A DNA stretch of 64,000 bases from Mastigias papua (GCA_964019165.1 OZ025281.1:3867240-3931239), one strand, 5' to 3'; positions 1 to 12,924 are shown, counted from the stretch's first letter. A program made the numbers and translations. The notes: generated by a model not told the origin, from the letters alone.

Positions 1-320
1 ATGCGGCTTTAAAAGCTATATTTTCAAATGATTTTTCTAACTGTGTTTTTTGCTAACGCTTCCAAAGTTAGACTTTATTTGCACGCCAACACAATGTTTT
101 GTAAAGGTTCAAATCTACTACATCGCAGCATTCTCAATAAAGACTTTTCGTGTCTCGGCGTCTTGATCTTCTTTGGTCTACCAACCCTTGGCAGATTTTT
201 TATGGTTCTTAATTTAAAGACCTTTTTGCATACAGCGAAAGCTGCATTCTTTGAGCAGCCCACAATTGTTGCAATTTCTTGATAGCTTTTACCATTACTT
301 TGTAAAAAGCAGCTTCTCGT
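1..320 (-). pseudogene. Tc1/mariner transposase N-terminal relic
   Basis: Reading the minus strand from about 320 down to the stop at 75-77 gives a frame containing GKSYQEIATIVGCSKNAA, then KNLPRVGRPKKIKTPRHE. This is the paired helix-turn-helix layout of Tc1-type transposases: a GKSYxEIA first helix, then an RxGRPKK linker followed by the second HTH. In the family this region binds the terminal inverted repeats. The DDE/DDD catalytic part is absent: the frame meets a stop at 75, and what remains of the element would lie beyond the left edge. No intact start is visible. I read it as a dead, truncated copy. The family is fairly sure; the element's boundaries are not visible. Confidence 0.7.
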
Positions 321-329
321 ATGATATTT

Positions 330-3070
330 TATGACGCTTGATAAATGCCATGTTCATGTTTTTGGCCTAGAAAAATTTTCCGTTTAATCTTATTCGAATA
401 CTGTGGCGCAACTGAAAAGCTTTGAAACATAAAACAATGTCTTATAAAAATTTCATGGTAATAATCGGTTGTCTTATTTGATAAGAAAGGATCAAATGCG
501 TGTTTTTTCAAGTTCTTAACGTAAACATCCTTCGACACTTCGAATCGTCCCAACACGTTTTGAACGGCAGTGTAGATATTTAGTGGCACAGTGCTCAGGC
601 AAATGCTTCTCAAATTGAAGGTATCAAAAAAGTTCAGAGATCAAAGTATCAAACGTGGCGAGCACTAATAATCAGTAAAGGCTCAGATGGTTGTATTGCT
701 ACGAAAATCAGCTCCATGCAAAAGTCAGGGGTCAATTTAAATTTTACATAACGTAGCAGGGTCCGAGAAGTGAATTCAAAGTTAAATATAATTCCATAAG
801 TTTAAATAGGACGTATTCTCATTTACCCTTATTATACATTTACCCCTTAGGCAGGAGTGCTTTAAGAGAGGAAAGTGCCAAAAGACCGACAAGTGTACTG
901 TTGAAGTGTAGAAGTACTTTTCAGTGGAGGGGATGTAACAGAAGAATTTACTAACAGGTTTAAACAAGACACCATAAGTAACGACAAACCGCCATGACTA
1001 CCGACAAGACATGATATTTTCATGCCAACCTTAACGAAGAGTGAAAAAATCACTGATGTAGTAACACCCCACAACCCCTGTTTTGGAACTCCACTTGGTG
1101 TATTAGTAATCGTTCTCTATCCCTCTTCTTCTCACTTTCTCTTCCAACTTTGTTTTTCTCCAATTGTGAAACTAACCAGTCTGAATGGTTGCACATGTCA
1201 AACTTTAAAGAAATAACTGCCATTTAACAGTGAGTAGTCTCATCACAAAGAGTTTTAAAACTTTAATCCTTTGTTATGCGTCTCAAAGATCAACCATTAC
1301 TACCAAGTAACGTACCAAAGGACCTTTGAGTGGGGGATGGGAGTAGCTAGAGAAAGTTACCGAGAGTTTTGAACAAGGAACCATAATTACTGACAGGCAA
1401 TGGTCATTACACCAACTTCCCAGACCAGCCATAAAGATGTCCGCAATCCAGCAGATCATCGCCATCAACTCTAGTTCACTCATACTACTCAGTCTAAAAA
1501 ACTGTCAAAGAGACTATGCCATGTGGATCCATGCCTATATATGGCTGCTCCCAGGGCAGCTTCAAGTATCTCCGGTAGACAACACATGTCTCATATTCGT
1601 TTAGTCTGTCTACTTCAATGATTGCTCTTGCACATGTTCGAAGACTAGACATGGCTAGCAAAGTAACTAAAACCTTGTGCCTTCCATAAAGTCCTATTTT
1701 GGTATCAATCCTTTATCCTTCAGCTTATATAATGGCCTAGCTTTAGGAGGCTGCAAATTGCAGTTCTGGGATGAGGTAGGTTTCCTTTCTATCAACCATT
1801 TGCCAACCAAAACAAGTATGACGCATAGTAGTTTCGCTTCATTCATATTGTTTGGTCTTACTATTAGATCAGATCGATGCTATTCAATATTAATTAATAA
1901 AAGAAAAAGAGGCATAACTTCATTTGGTAAATCACAAATCACAAATCAAAAATAAAAATCAAAAATAAGAGATCAAACATCACGTTGAACCCTGATCAGG
2001 GGATTTCTTTTATCCTGGCTCTCTCAACATACATTTAAATTCTCTCATCCTTTGCAACTTAAAGCAAACTTGAGATGATTAAAGTCATTGCAAATTCTCT
2101 TTTATTCACTATCATCAACATGGACCGATCTTCGCACCTCACAATCAGATAGATAAGAATTATATTTCCAACCTCAAAGACAGTAGCACTCTGTGCCTAG
2201 CACTATAGAGTATTCAAGGACTGCATCACATCGTGAGACACCTTCCCAGATGAGAGAAGGTACCACTAGAGGCATAACTCCAACCCGTCTACTATTGCAA
2301 GCATTCCGACCAACGCAAATTCACTGTTAAAGAGTAATGATGATGTCAATATGTTTCAAGTGCAGCACTTGAGATAACAGGGGTTATAGATGAACCAGAT
2401 TATGGGGTTATCAATTGAAGAAACAAGCTTTAAGCAAGTGAACTCAACGTTCGGTTTGCCAAGGCGTGCAACCACGGAAAGGGGTTCTGGGGGTCTGAAC
2501 CCCTGCCCTTTTCTTTAAAAAAGTTAAAAGTGCCCTTTTTCTTGGGGAATCTTGAAACTGTTACTGGTAGTTTGTAAAGGAGACCTATTTATAATCACTG
2601 TTTCGCATGAGTTAACTTAATGTAAAGTTTATACAACACTTTCCTATGCAGTAGAGGTTCTCGTTCACTTCTGAATACTTTACACTCTAAATGCCTATAA
2701 CTCTTTTTTCTATAACTCTACATGGTCCCATAACAAGGATGCAGGGGTTAAAGTAGTGCAGTTTAGCATTTATGGAATAATTTGAATTATGAAAGCTTTT
2801 GGCCCTATTACTTCTCCTTTAGATCATTTTTCATACTCTTACACTCTCTTTGACTTGCAAGAATCTATTTTAACTGGATATATGAATAAATCTAGCTTAT
2901 TTTATTTGGTCTTCTTGTCTCTGCCTAGTGTGTCCTCACCAGCAGGAATGATAAAGTAACAAACTCAATTTCTGTTGTTGCTATCTAATTCATAAGTTAT
3001 TCCTTTTCTATTAAACAGACTTTTGATAGCCAGCTGCACTTTTTCTACCATAAAAAGAAGTATGGCTGCA
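330..3070. other. Intergenic, no gene recognised
   Basis: No open frame here shows a recognisable domain or a convincing splice pattern. Around 900-1020 and 1330-1440 there are two diverged copies of one short unit (a G-rich AGTGGRGG start followed later by an ACCATAAxTxxxGACA stretch), which suggests an old duplicated repeat. The rest is unremarkable AT-rich sequence. Confidence 0.4.
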
Positions 3071-3081
3071 ACTAGTAAATA

Positions 3082-3237
3082 CAGTGGCGGATCTAGAGGA
3101 AAGCCGGAAGATATGCCTTCCATAGTAATAAGAAGCGATACCGACTCCAACATACTTTTTGGAGCCCATATAAGATTTTACCTAACTGCTACCCCCACCC
3201 CCCCCCCCCCCAGTTCTCCATACTAGATTCGTCACTG
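3082..3237. mobile_element. hAT-type MITE, 156 bp
   Basis: The ends are inverted repeats: CAGTGGCGGATCTAG at 3082 and, on the other strand, CAGTGACGAATCTAG ending at 3237. The 8 bp outside each end are near-identical (AGTAAATA at 3074-3081, AGTGAATA at 3238-3245), the 8-bp target duplication expected of hAT elements. It has no coding capacity and contains a run of C at about 3193-3211. It is a non-autonomous element that would have been moved by a hAT transposase encoded elsewhere. Confidence 0.75.
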
Positions 3238-3691
3238 AGTGAATATACTTTATGATATTGAAAGTTTAGTAGAAAATATATAGCTGTTATGTGGAGATTA
3301 ATAGACAAGATTCTCCGATGCGACAATTTTTGATTTATGTGATCGAAAGAAAATTGAGCGATATTGGACACAGAAATATTGCGAAGTATCATAGTTCATG
3401 TGCGACTTGATCTTCATATTTTTAAAATTGGCAGCATAAATTTCAATGTTAAAAGCTTTAAAATAAAATGAAGTTATAATGCTTGAAATCATAGGAAATT
3501 AATGAGAAATATAAGAAATCAAGATCTCACGGATTCTGCATATGATTTTTAATTGAATGGTATTTAGGTAAGAACTAGTACCTATCTTTCAAACTACATT
3601 TGATCGTTGATATTTATAATGAGGTTTTTATGTGATAGAAGAAATAGGTATGTTTAATTCCAAAAGATTTAGATGATGTTATAATGCGTCC

Positions 3692-6600
3692 TTAATAGTC
3701 AAGGAAATCATCATCCCCGCTTCCATCTTCTTCAACACATTTCTTGAGGAAAAAACGTGTTTTCTTGCAGACTAGATCCTCTTTGCAACCACACATCTTT
3801 GGAAATGGAAGACGCTTCTAAAAATTACGTAGAAAAATTACACTCTGTGTTAATTTTCAATTAGAATTATAGCTTTGAACCACAAATATGATTTTTGAAA
3901 ATGAAATGAAATATAGTTGTCATCACTTTAAGTCAATCACACTCAAGCACAGAACACTCCAAATAATTCTTCGTGGTGGAAAAATCAGGAATTACTTTGA
4001 GTAGGACAATCCAGTGAAGTGAAGGAGCTATTTACAAAGTAGAAATACAAAATGCAACAGCTTAGTTAAACATGTAAGAGGTATGGATGATGAGGATCCA
4101 AAAGCAGAATTTGTAAAGAACTGGCCACTAGAGCAACATAAAAGTAATGCCACACTACTGGAAAAGACAACAAGCTCAGTGGGATATCCAGAGCAGATCA
4201 TGTAGGGCGCCATAAAATCTCTTAAATAAAAAGAAGGAAGATACTGTCAGATATTGCTCCTAAGGTGCTTAGCAAAGCTCTAAGCAGCATGAAGAGTTAA
4301 TTAAGATCACAATGTCCAATTTGCAAGGTAGATATCTTTGATAATTTGACAATGGTAGCTGATGCAGTTAAGTCCTTAAAGCCGAGCAAGAGATACTTTT
4401 GATAAAAGAGCCTAAATAGTAAATCGATAAAGTTTATTAGCTAAAACTTCATAAATCTCAAATACATATAATTAGTACACATAAAAACTTATGCAAGCTT
4501 TAAGGACCATACTTTCAGTAAATTAATATGCTTTGTTTACTAATCCGCACTTTCCCCAGTTACAGATCTACAATTCTGGTTTACAACCACACAGAGTACA
4601 GATTCACATTTGTTTTCGGCCCTGCTTGATAGGCCCTGCCTGGTGAGCGTCTCAGGAAAATGAAATGACAACCGACTGGGAAAGACTCAGACACCAACTT
4701 ACCGCGTACCTTAAAAAGAAATCTGAGCTGCATGGGGGCTAACCACTGATCTCGTAAAAAGACTGGATTGAGCATCTTATTGTTTTGTATTCAATGTTCT
4801 TGAAGCGCGCGAAATATGAGCCGCACCATATTTGAGGTCTTTAACGCGAAAACGAGAATACTCTGCAGCAAAATGGCAAAACAAAACCCGGCGTGCGTTG
4901 TTTATGGCTGCAGTAAACGAAAGAGGAATGTGAGAGAGAGTCTACTGATATCAGGAGCTACAGTAAAAGGAGTGAGGATGAGGAGTCAGCAAAAAGACTG
5001 AAATTATCGAGAACTTTCCAGTGGGGCTAACTGAGCCTTCTCAAATGTGAACCCTTCCTTCGGCTTGGTTACAGAGCTAACACGGGATGGAAATACTGTA
5101 GTACTGTAATTGTCTATGCTACAATCATTGCTAAAAATGTTGGAACGAATTGTCAAATTTTCACATTATTCCATGCATAGTTTCTCCCCTCCCCGGTACA
5201 ATGTTACGTTACTGTGATATACGCTTGGCGTCTCGTAGAAGTCAATCTTTTTCATGCGTAGCAACGTCTTACCTACGGAATCCAACATTGTTTAGGAGGG
5301 AGGGGAGCTTAAATCACGTAAACGGCTCGTTTAGTATGAGTACTAGTTGTGTCAATATCATGCCTTTACTCTCAGAAATGTGTGGTGTTCCAAGTACTTT
5401 TGGCAACGATTGTAGGTATTAGCGGCAAGTACCGGTTTATAATGGGTCCTTTGTAACCGTTAAAAAATATTGAAGCTCTTTTACGGAACTAAGTAGGTAA
5501 CAGTGATTTAAATTCAAACTTACTAAGCCAGAGAAACCACAGATTTGCCCTTCGCCAGGTTTTTTGAAACAACGGCTGGAGAATTTGAATTTCACACAGC
5601 ATTGGTCTTCTTTGCAATCAGCGTCAGATTTGCACTTCATTCTCTGTAAAGTAGTTATGCAACTCTCTTATGTTCTTATACAATAAGCAATGGCGTAATT
5701 GAGTTTGGTGTGCAACTATAGCCAATTTGCGCAATAATAAAATAGTTTTGTGTATTAATAAACATCAAACTATTGCAGAGATTAATCATTTACTGGTTGA
5801 AATTTATTTGTATGACCTTAGTATGAACAGTTGCATTGATTAAGATATAAATTGCTAAATCAATAACAGTTAACATACCACTGTCATCGTTCATATAAAT
5901 AGCAATAAAGTCGTGTTAGAAAATGTTTCTTGAGAAACCCACCCAATATCCTCTATTTTTAGCGAAATATGGAGTGAAAACTTGTCATTGCATTTATATT
6001 GATAAGACTTATAGGGAAAAATTTATCTCTGTTAAGTCTATATTTATGACAAGCACTGCTAAAGTAATTTCTTCACTTCACCAGCGTGTTTAAAGCAATC
6101 CAGGCTGAAAAGACACAAAGACTCTGCTCTTGCGCTATGATTATCAAGATATTTGTGGCCTTATTGATGGGTGAATAGCAGATTAGTTTGAGCATTTGTC
6201 TACTTTATGGAGGCTTGATGATTTGTTTCATGCTTTGGAGCATAGTTAAGCTGCTCACCAACTATCTATCCAGCTCAGTGTCTATTTTGAAGAAAATTGC
6301 CATTACCACAATATACCATAATAACCCCTCAATGACACAGTGCACAAGTTTTTGGGTGACTAAACCTTGTGACTCTCAAAACCTGCAGGTAAATTGCATA
6401 TCAATTTTGTTCAACGTTGTTTTTGGCTTACAATGAAGTGTTACAAAAGGTTATCGTAGGTAATGATGGTCAAGCAGGTGAAGGGAAAATTCAGAGTTTC
6501 AAAATTATTAAAAGCTGACCACACATTTATATTTCCTAGACTACAATCTTGTTTTTCAAGACTACAAAATGTGGCAAAGGCCACTCTAAAATAGGCACCG

Positions 6601-6899
6601 ATTCACCCACCAAATGACCTGGAGGTAGCTTCCTAAGGGATGGAATTGGCCATTGTACCTTAGGAAACTAGCAGTTCTAAAGTGCACTCAAAATCCTAAG
6701 GATATATGCATGGGAGTCACCCTTACTCTGTTCTAGTTAATGCTATTTCGAGTATTCTTGGCACTTTGGCAACAGTACTAACTTCATGATTCCCTACTAA
6801 AGGATTCAGCAATATATCTACCTTTCCTGGCCAAGGCCTTCTGCATGAGACAAAGGCAACTGCCAACACAGCAACGAGCAAAAACAACAAAGTCCTCAT
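3692..6899 (-). CDS. Secreted ten-cysteine peptide, gene A (colipase/prokineticin/Dkk-Cys2-like)
   Basis: Three coding exons on the minus strand: 6899-6822 (26 codons), 5643-5524 (40 codons) and 3817-3692 (41 codons plus stop). Each has GT/AG borders and both introns are phase 0, giving about 107 residues. Residues 1-18 are a hydrophobic signal peptide, so the product should be secreted. Mature cysteines fall at 30, 36, 41, 42, 51, 61, 75, 77, 83 and 93 (C-x5-C-x4-CC-x8-C-x9-C-x13-C-x-C-x5-C-x9-C). That is the ten-cysteine order shared by prokineticin/AVIT proteins, colipase and the second domain of Dickkopf. An acidic GSGDDD tail follows. It is the paralogue of the gene at 13024-18780 and is divergent from it. 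The start has a TATA-like element about 100 bp upstream. Receptor and role are unknown: it could be a signalling ligand, a Wnt modulator, or an immune or venom-type peptide. Intron 2 holds a MITE. The fold is quite sure, the exact subfamily is not. Confidence 0.75.
5120..5414. mobile_element. Mariner-like MITE, copy 1
   Basis: The ends are imperfect inverted repeats: TACAATCATTGCTAAAAATG at 5120 and, from the other end, TACAATCGTTGCCAAAAGTA. A second copy with the same type of ends and a shared internal stretch (CCAACATTGTTT followed by a G-rich segment) lies at 60414-60695. It sits in intron 2 of secreted peptide gene A. The TA at each tip would fit a TA-targeting (Tc1/mariner) element, but no transposase is present to confirm this. 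Confidence 0.6.
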
Positions 6900-6974
6900 C
6901 TTGACCTTCTGTGGCTTCGAAGAACTCAAATGAACCAATGAACAGATGAACTAATGAATTTGGCAAGTTTATGA

Positions 6975-7012
6975 GAAAATCTATTTTTTCAGTTGTGCAA
7001 TCTATATAATGT
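6975..7012 (-). promoter_or_regulatory. Candidate TATA box and start region for peptide gene A
   Basis: On the minus strand ATTATATAGATT (about 7010-6999) lies roughly 100 bp upstream of the gene A start codon at 6899. That leaves room for a 70-80 base 5' leader if transcription starts near 6975. It is a TATA-like match only; no initiator or transcript evidence is available. Confidence 0.35.
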
Positions 7013-8558
7013 ATGCATAAGTGCCTTGAGAGAAAGACCTACAGCAAAGTGCTAGTGGCATCTCAGGTGTACAGCTGATTAATCTCAATTTTGCAATCAT
7101 AAATTTTTCCCCGTCTGCTTTTAGTCCAATTAGCTACATGATTTACAACACAAGGCTAAATTGATCAAAAAACCGTTTGCTATCTATGAACTAGAAGTGG
7201 CACCTCGGAGAATTTAAGAAAAAATGAAACGGAATTAGGATTTCTGCATTTTAAGATGGACTTAGCTTAACTCATCTTCTCTCGAAACAACTAGGCCGTC
7301 TTGACTATTTTCCTTCCTAAGGTTGCAAAAATAACACGAAACAGCTTGAAAGAAAAATATCCACCCATCTGTGGCTGCTAAGGCTGTGATAAAATTTACC
7401 CATATATTTGTATGTACTGAGTTTGCTTCCGTGCTAACTTACAATCATTGCTACAAGGAATAGCACAGGTTCCAAATCTTTGATTGACTGAGAGCTCTGA
7501 TCCCATTTAAATTCCCCATACCGTTTTAGTCTATTAGAACACGTGATTCTATCAACAAATCCACTTCACAGCTAAATTTAGGCCCATTTTGGCGATTGTT
7601 ACTACCCCTCATGAAAAAAACATTGTGCAAAATGTTATGAAAGTTCTCAGCCAATCAAAGATTTAGAACCCTTGCTACAAGGAATAGACTTCTGAAAATG
7701 ACACTACAGTTGAGACTACAAACTATTGCGAGCTATTCTCTCATGTTATTTCACTATTACTGATGGGCCCAATGACGTAACAGGGTAACCAATGTACCAT
7801 TGTTCATTACTTTACGTTATTTGCTAGATATTTCTCAGTGCACTACACGCAGCTTAACATAATTGTTGACCCGGCTAACTTTCTGGAATCATAAATCGAG
7901 ACTATGGATCTGTAATTGCAGGAAGTGTGGATTTGCAGGTAAGGTATAAAAAGTTATGGATTAATGTTATGGATCTGGGATGGCAATTAAAAACTTGGTC
8001 TTTAAAATAGATGCAGCATTTACGCAAAAAACCTGTGTAATGTGTGCTCATACTTCCAGACACAACGATTCTTTAGTTTGTTTGCTATATACGTTAGGAA
8101 TAAACTGCTGTTTGCAGAGCTGCTGATGCTTCCTCCAAAATGGTTCGATAGTAAGAGCCTGTTAAAAAGCGCTAAAACGTATCTTGCAGCTGAGAAAGCA
8201 AACTAGATATTGACTCCCTTCGTAATCTAAATTGCTGCCACGTTAAAAAAATAGCCTGAATACTTCGCCAATATGTATAAAAAGCATAGCATTGCAGGGG
8301 TAGCACCAGACACCACAGGCTATGGGGAATTTTAACAGACAGCTATGCAGACGAGAATGGTGTAACATGACAATGAATTATAATTTGATGGAAATATCTC
8401 GAATCCTTGAGTATTTTCTATTCGAACTGGGACGAATTGGCCTTTGAGATAACTGGGGATCTATCAATCTATAAATATATAAATATGTATAAAAATATAA
8501 ATATACATGTATATATGTATGTTTGTACTGTATGTTTGTATAAAAAAATTATATATAT
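7013..8558. other. Intergenic between the divergent peptide genes, left part
   Basis: No coding frame, RNA gene or clear repeat is recognised. This is the left part of the roughly 6.1 kb spacer between the two divergent start codons, so shared enhancers could lie here, but nothing in the sequence shows them. Confidence 0.35.
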
Positions 8559-8861
<303 letters not shown>

Positions 8862-9559
8862 TGTAATCCACATGGACATGGTCCTCTGCTTCTCAGTCAG
8901 TTTCACTGAACTTAGAAGTCGTTTTTTGGCTGACTGCATTAATCACTCATGGGCTGGCGGATCCATATCAAGAATAAATAGTTTTGTTCCTCAAATCATC
9001 TGAATAACGATAATGGCTAATTAATGTTCCTTAATTCTGTGGCTTCTAAGATTGTTCATAGTGTTTATAGCCAGCTGCAGTAACAGCAAGACGTGTACAG
9101 CTTGTGAAAGGTTTATAGCTTATAGCACGTTTATAGCAGGTTACAGCTATATCTTCCTAAGATAATGATATATTCAAGCATTGACACTAATGGGTAAGAA
9201 ATAGGCGTGCCTTACCATTTCAAATTGCTCTTTCACTGAAGAATGCAGCTGTTGGAATTTATAAAGTTTATAGATGTACAAATGACAGTATTGATTTTAA
9301 TCGAGGCTAGTTAAATTGAAAGCTGCTTATTGATTGGTCAACTTTAAAATTTTACCTCTCTGGCAAGCCTTTTAATTACAGGTAGCGTGAATGTGCACTG
9401 GCTCTGTAATTCAGTCGTGAAAATCTTTACTGCGATTTACTGTCGATTTACTGCGAAACGATCGGTTCTAAGTCGCAACCATTTTTGTGTAAGTAGGATG
9501 ATTGATTGATCTACTACACAAATCGTACTGCCTTACCCATCAGGGTTCTACGCCCTTCC

Positions 9560-10010
9560 TTGTTCCATTTTCAAAACTTTATTGCCTTTATTTCAAAATT
9601 ATAATTCTTCATAAATCCTGTGGACTATATAATAATATAGTAGTAATATTTTTGTTTTAATACGAAGTACACCTTCAGCTAACTAAATCATTATTAAATA
9701 TCATAACGAAATAAAACATTTACCCTATAAACGAGCGTTGATCTTCCAGGTATTCGTGCTTTAACTGCTGAATCTAGCCCTTCAAATATGTTTTCAGTTG
9801 TTTCTTGAAACTATTTGGGGGTAGGTAACTCACGTAGTTCAGCAGGTATATCATTCCAAACCTTCAGGGCTGAGTAATGAAATCCTGTAGACTGGTGCAG
9901 CACTTCGTAAGATATATTCTTGTGTAGGCAAGTATGAGTGACGTCATCCTGTATTTCAATTTTCATTGTCTTTACTGAGAAAGTTCTCTGCACAACAGTC
10001 TTGCTCACTT
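9560..10010 (-). pseudogene. Non-LTR retrotransposon reverse transcriptase C-terminus, decayed
   Basis: On the minus strand 10008-9811 encodes a frame ending in GFHYSALKVWNDIPAELREL. This is the typical end of invertebrate LINE (CR1/jockey-like) ORF2 proteins, in which a [YFL]xxxALKxWNxLPxxLR motif precedes a short basic tail. A frame change at about 9815-9830 interrupts it: the expected basic tail (FKKQLKTYLKG) continues in the neighbouring frame. The polymerase domain itself is missing, as usual for 5'-truncated copies. Sequence to about 9560 may be its 3' untranslated tail. Confidence 0.6.
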
Positions 10011-11310
10011 GCTAAAGCATACTTTTTTCGTTCATTTTCAATAAATCCAAAGCAGCTTTAAAAGGGAGCAAAATTTGGGTCTTCCTATGTCCCCGTTGTT
10101 TAAATTACATGGGAACGTCGTTGTATCAATACCAGACATTCTGTGACAATAAAAGTAGTGAACTGCAGCTTGCATATAGGAATCCAAAGATCAAGTCGCC
10201 TAATCAAGGTAAAAGCACCTTGCTGTTGTGCTTTTTCTGATGAAATCTTCCGTGTCATGAATGCTGATGGAATAATATAACGACAGGCAGTGAGATACGA
10301 GTTGCGGAAAAAAGGGGGCTAAGGAACACAAAATGTGACTCGAAATTTTACGGCGTGGTACCATATTTCCTACATAAGAAAGCTTCACACGCGTAACTAA
10401 AGAAATACAGACATACTGAAATGACACGCTAGTGTTAATAGAGTACAGTTGATGTGCAATTGCTCGAATGTTCAGTTTTGGCACGTTTCTTTTATCAGAA
10501 ATCTTACCAGGTGGAAGGAAAAATTCTTTCGAGGTAGCAAATGCATCAGCTGTTGGGTAGTCAAGTTATCGAACATAAACTTATTTCTAACAATTCTAGG
10601 CTGTTTGCCAACTTTGCGAACGTTTCTGATTTTTAGCAACAATATTCATTTTGCAGTAACAGATCCATATCCACCTCATTATCCTTAACTTTAAAGGATG
10701 GCAATCGTCTAGCTTTGCCTGTGTTCTGCATTAGGCGCTTTTCGAGTTTATAGAATTGCCTTGTCCAAAAGCGCAGCCTAGACTAATACATCATACAATA
10801 AACCATAGAATCACGCCTCTCCTCTTCTAAAGAAATTCAGTATCTGTGTATATAATAACCAACAGATAGAAGCAACGTAATATGCAAAGTTGGTAGCATA
10901 TTTTAATGCCCCCCCCCCCCCCCCCGTTGCATTGGAGAAGAATCAGAAACACCATAGGCACGTATACTTTCTTCAAATCAGCGAAATAGAAGCGTTTGAT
11001 CGTTCTACTCCTTCACTGATAGGGGCAACTATTCCCTTTTCTACAGCGTACTGTAACTATTTTTTACTATGACGGGGGGCACGCCTAGATAGCTTATTTT
11101 AACTTGACATTAAACTAAGCAACGTGTTCATGTCTCCTACGGTACTCTTTGTAGCCGCACAAATATGTACAAACAATTAACTGCAACACGATTCAACAGG
11201 AAGCATTGACTTGCATAGCAACCCTGCGGCTAATAGATATGATTCGCTACTAATATGGTGTTTAGGGGTGAAGCGCATAGTGCAAGGGGCAAGGGACAAG
11301 ATGTAAATGT
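10010..11310. other. Intergenic, no gene recognised
   Basis: No frame with recognisable domains or splice borders. It contains a run of C at 10911-10925. Short frames at 10200-10688 look like chance openings. Confidence 0.35.
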
Positions 11311-11321
11311 AAGATACAAAA

Positions 11322-11505
11322 GCAAGAGGCAAAGTGCAAGAGGCAAAGTGCAAGAGGCAAAGTGCAAGAGGCAAAGTGCAAGAGGCAAAGTGCAAGAGGC
11401 AAAGTGCCAGAGGCAAAGTGCCAGAGGCAAAGTGCCAGAGGCAAAGTGCAAGAGGCAAAATGCAAGAGGCAAAGTGCAAGAGGCAAAGTGCAAGCGGCAA
11501 AGCAG
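11322..11505. repeat. 14-bp minisatellite, about 13 units
   Basis: The unit CAAGAGGCAAAGTG (some units with CCAGAGG or CAAAATG) repeats about 13 times head to tail. Since 14 is not a multiple of 3, each strand translates into a 14-residue periodic pattern and stays open in several frames. These frames have no start, codon or domain support and are not counted as genes. Confidence 0.9.
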
Positions 11506-11989
11506 TAGCTCCCCGCAATATCCTGAATATGACATTTTGTGCTTCCTCGGACTACTTCGATACATTGGTAGCATTGATTGAACTCAATACTGCTTGGGGA
11601 GGGAAGTTTCAATGGATCCCGGTCTGCCAGTTTTCTTCATTTTTGCCATTTATTCATTATACTCCTCTAGTTTTACTCATAGTAGTCCTTCAGCTACTTC
11701 ATTAGATGTATCGATATTGTGATCCAAACAATCTTTCGATTTGATATAGTGCAAAGAAAAGGTGGCAGGTGTGTGAAAGATCTCTGAATGATGCATCCTA
11801 CAATATTTTATGCTTTCTTCTGAAATTGCAAATGTGGCCGGTGTAGCCATATACCAAACGATAGGGTTCTTTCAAGGCCAACTTTGAGGGCAAGAACGTA
11901 GCCAAGTGCAATCCAGGTATAAGAAACAGTCAATTCTAGATTTTAACCATCTCGCACAAATGCCGCTACACAAATGAGCCTTAATTTTT

Positions 11990-12134
11990 CTTTTAGCTGT
12001 TGTAAGATTTTTATAAGATTTAAGTAGTTTTAATTTTAATTTCTCTATTTTACATTGATATTATAGCTTTTATTTTTGAGGATCCCCATGAAAAGCATCT
12101 CTTGGTGATTGGGCATCCTCTTTAAAGATTGTAT

Positions 12135-12168
<34 letters not shown>
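11990..12168 (+). mobile_element. Non-LTR retrotransposon 3' tail, diverged copy with (ATCA)n end
   Basis: AT-rich sequence leads to GAGGATCCCCATGAAAAGC at 12078, pairing with GGGCATCCTC ending at 12120, then an ATCA array of about eight units. The layout (stem-loop, TTTAAA, short tandem tail) matches three better conserved copies at 36079, 37330 and 52524. It has no coding part and is a 5'-truncated insertion. Confidence 0.5.
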
Positions 12169-12226
12169 GCATGAACCATTGATGATAAAAGAGATCAAGT
12201 AAACTTTCTATCACACACTCTTTCAA

Positions 12227-12586
12227 TAAGAATAGGGCCTATAGGAAGATCAAAGCTCGAAACCTCTGAAATCCAAGAATAATTCAAGAATATTGCAAGG
12301 ATCATTCTTCATCAAGAGTTAGAATTCTTCCTATTTGAGTTTTCTTTAGAAAATCAAACAAATTTTGAGCTTTACATATCCGGTCTGGGAGCCATTATGC
12401 TATGATATAACTCAATAACTCCTTGGGAAGTGTCAGCTACACAGTTTTTAGTATAAAAATATAGCCTATAAGAGTATTAATGCTCGAATCGCTAACAATT
12501 AAGAATAGTTAAAGAGTACTCTTAGGCTCAAAATCAAAAAGTTTAAGAGCATTAAGGCTCAGAGAGAAATTAGGCATTTTTATAAA
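12227..12586. mobile_element. AT-rich interspersed repeat with TAAGAATA ends, copy 1
   Basis: Two blocks here (12227-12385 and 12450-12586) match blocks at 60981-61130 and 61400-61533 in order and orientation. They share stretches such as AAGAATATTGCAAGG and CTCAAAATCAAAAA. The outer ends read TAAGAATA inward on both sides, suggesting a MITE. No coding capacity. Confidence 0.5.
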
Positions 12587-12924
12587 TACATGCATGAATT
12601 AAATCCCTTATGCTTATGCGAGGAAATATTACATTGATTGCAAGCATTTAGCGAGAGAGTGTCATCTGCTGTTTGAAATGTGTGCTAGAACAAAGACAGC
12701 TGAACTGGCTGTGTCGCAACTGTATTTGGCAACTTTAACATCTAGTATAACAGTTCTGTCCAATATGACAATTTCTAGTGATGACTTTTGCCTTAAGTCC
12801 TCAAATATACAAAGAATTTGTTAAGTATTCTATGAAAGGTGCTGTTATTCCGACAGGTTTTGCTAAAAGTCTTGCAAGAGAGAACCGATGTTGTTTGGCT
12901 AGCTGTGTGTTGAGCTCTATGATT

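Noticed and set aside
862..1483. Two minus-strand frames with partly similar sequences
   Set aside because: Similarity reflects a diverged DNA duplication; no start, domain or splice support.
4816..5001. Short frame with CVVYGCSKRKRN, resembling the start of a THAP finger
   Set aside because: Only the first Cys-x-x-x-x-Cys pair is present; the second Cys/His pair, Trp and AVPS motif are missing, so this could be chance.
5150..5422. 90-residue open frame
   Set aside because: It lies inside the mariner-like MITE and has no domain.
11177..11705. Six overlapping 110-120 residue frames with a repeated AKCKRQSARGK-type motif
   Set aside because: All come from the 14-bp minisatellite, which stays open in several frames; no codon or start support.
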